Shown here: positions 58,728 to 59,273 of the stretch, in pieces
Numbering within the stretch: position 1 is the first letter of the stretch
Layout of the letters: the number at the start of each line of letters is the position of its first letter
Notes under the pieces: model-generated
What the model was told of the DNA's origin: nothing
The model's input: only the letters and a program-made list of their open reading frames with translations
The model's database searches: none
Translations under genes and position numbers: made by a program
Origin: JACNIV01 sp965370415
GTDB lineage: Bacteria > Cloacimonadota > Cloacimonadia > Cloacimonadales > TCS61
Assembly: GCA_965370415.1 (NCBI GenBank)
Contig: CBDUTJ010000014.1
Span: 1 to 59,273 of the forward strand
Length of the DNA stretch: 59,273 bases
Reading direction: 5' to 3'

Positions 58728-59273
58728 TTATTCATAATCTTTTGCACACCTAAATCCAACAGCAAAATCGATCCAGTTTGCAGGAAGAGCATTTCGATAA
58801 TGCACTTGTGTACAAGATACTCCCGAATGCCAACTACCACCTCTGATCACACGAAATCGACCTTCCTGTGGACCCGTTGGATTCTGAGACTGAATTCTCT
58901 GATAATAGTTTGCATCATATTTATCTGCAACCCACTCCCACACATTTCCAGCCATATCATACAACCCGAATGGATTGGGAGAATAGCTTCCAACTTTTAG
59001 TGTACCTTGTGTCTTTTGTTTGCAATGTATCCCATCCTTTTCAGGATCAAATAAGCTGCCATCCGGGAAATCTCCCTCTGTTTTTCCACCTCTTGCTGCA
59101 CATTCCCATTCCGCTTCTGTAAGTAGTCGTTTTCCTGCCCATCTTGTGTATTCGTTTGCATCGACCCAACTAATACCAATCACAGGATGATTCGGGAAAT
59201 TCATACTATTTCGGAATCCTGGATTATCCCAGAATTCCGGTAAGTTATATCCGGTTAACTGACAAAAATTGTA
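58728..59273 (-). CDS. Formylglycine-generating-enzyme (SUMF1/EgtB-type) domain protein, 5' end missing
   Basis: 181 residues are visible; the frame is open to the window edge. Landmarks of the FGE-sulfatase fold: NFPNHPVIGISWVDANEY, GKRLLTEAEWECAARGG, NPFGLYDMAGNVWEWVADKY, RVIRGGSWHSG and FAVGFRCAKDY. The domain oxidises a Cys to formylglycine in true SUMF1 or acts as an iron-dependent sulfoxide synthase-like or non-catalytic module elsewhere. The Cys in SCTQVHYRN is near where a catalytic Cys would be expected, but activity cannot be judged. No sulfatase is visible nearby. N-terminal signal or extra domains are outside the window. Confidence 0.85.
   Translation of the reverse strand, partial: YNFCQLTGYNLPEFWDNPGFRNSMNFPNHPVIGISWVDANEYTRWAGKRLLTEAEWECAARGGKTEGDFPDGSLFDPEKDGIHCKQKTQGTLKVGSYSPNPFGLYDMAGNVWEWVADKYDANYYQRIQSQNPTGPQEGRFRVIRGGSWHSGVSCTQVHYRNALPANWIDFAVGFRCAKDYE

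Overview
The window looks like a chromosomal segment of an AT-rich, anaerobic, diderm bacterium. Supporting traits are many Sec/lipoprotein signals, outer-membrane beta-barrels ending in Phe, two TolC proteins, an RND pump, and a large stock of heterodisulfide-reductase (Hdr), NADH-dehydrogenase-type and [NiFe]-hydrogenase subunits. The barrels starting with an ARAAGMGGAFIGV stretch, the FN3 lipoproteins and the style of intergenic repeats recall the FCB group. Cloacimonadota is my best guess, by inference only; there is no rRNA here to test it.

1-21410 (+): redox and sulfur super-cluster. It opens with the end of a PyrK/AsrB-like flavoprotein and hdrC. A sulfane-sulfur set follows (TusA, a YeeE/YedE thiosulfate-type transporter, two rhodanese lipoproteins) and then an FrhB-like Fe-S flavoprotein. 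Next comes an unusual assembly: the N-terminal part of a long HdrA is fused to NuoE, followed by an HndB-like protein, NuoF and five accessory genes (DRTGG, CBS-HATPase, DRTGG, PHP, HATPase). The rest of the same HdrA is fused behind a NuoG N-terminal module. A second, intact HdrA with MvhD, MvhG, MvhA and a hydrogenase maturation protease closes the block at a clear terminator. Together these would couple H2, NADH, ferredoxin and a disulfide/sulfur acceptor by flavin-based bifurcation or confurcation.

21745-30941 (+): envelope operon with a TPR/coiled-coil/CsgG-like protein, two paralogous barrels around an Ig-fold lipoprotein, an LPP20-domain protein and a CHASE2 adenylate cyclase. 30944-31755 (-): plsC preceded by an overlapping fragment of a lipid-kinase-like gene. 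31933-33162 (+): SH3b-M48 protease. 33163-35220: repeat-rich region with two small membrane proteins on the minus strand.

35221-39939 (+): three consecutive exported ferredoxin-like proteins (an FN3 lipoprotein with four Fe-S motifs, a membrane-anchored ferredoxin and a ferredoxin lipoprotein), a beta-barrel, and a DsbD/CcdA-like membrane protein. This looks like an extracytoplasmic Fe-S electron-transfer system. 40085-46729 (+): tetR and a TolC/adaptor/RND efflux operon with a probable TetR operator.

47020-59273 (-): one long same-strand block with a formylglycine-generating-enzyme-like protein (cut by the window edge), three FtsX/MacB-type permeases, one ABC ATPase, a Cys-rich unknown, a small unknown, TolC, a methyltransferase with one in-frame stop, and a YdeI-family protein.

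Three operons (11640-12265, 28097-28694, 43133-43627) each carry a small unrelated gene (four-helix-bundle, DUF559, GxxExxY) wrapped in its own repeat pair and pointing the same way as its host operon. Several families of short palindromic repeats are scattered between genes. I saw no tRNA, rRNA, CRISPR array, transposase or integrase.
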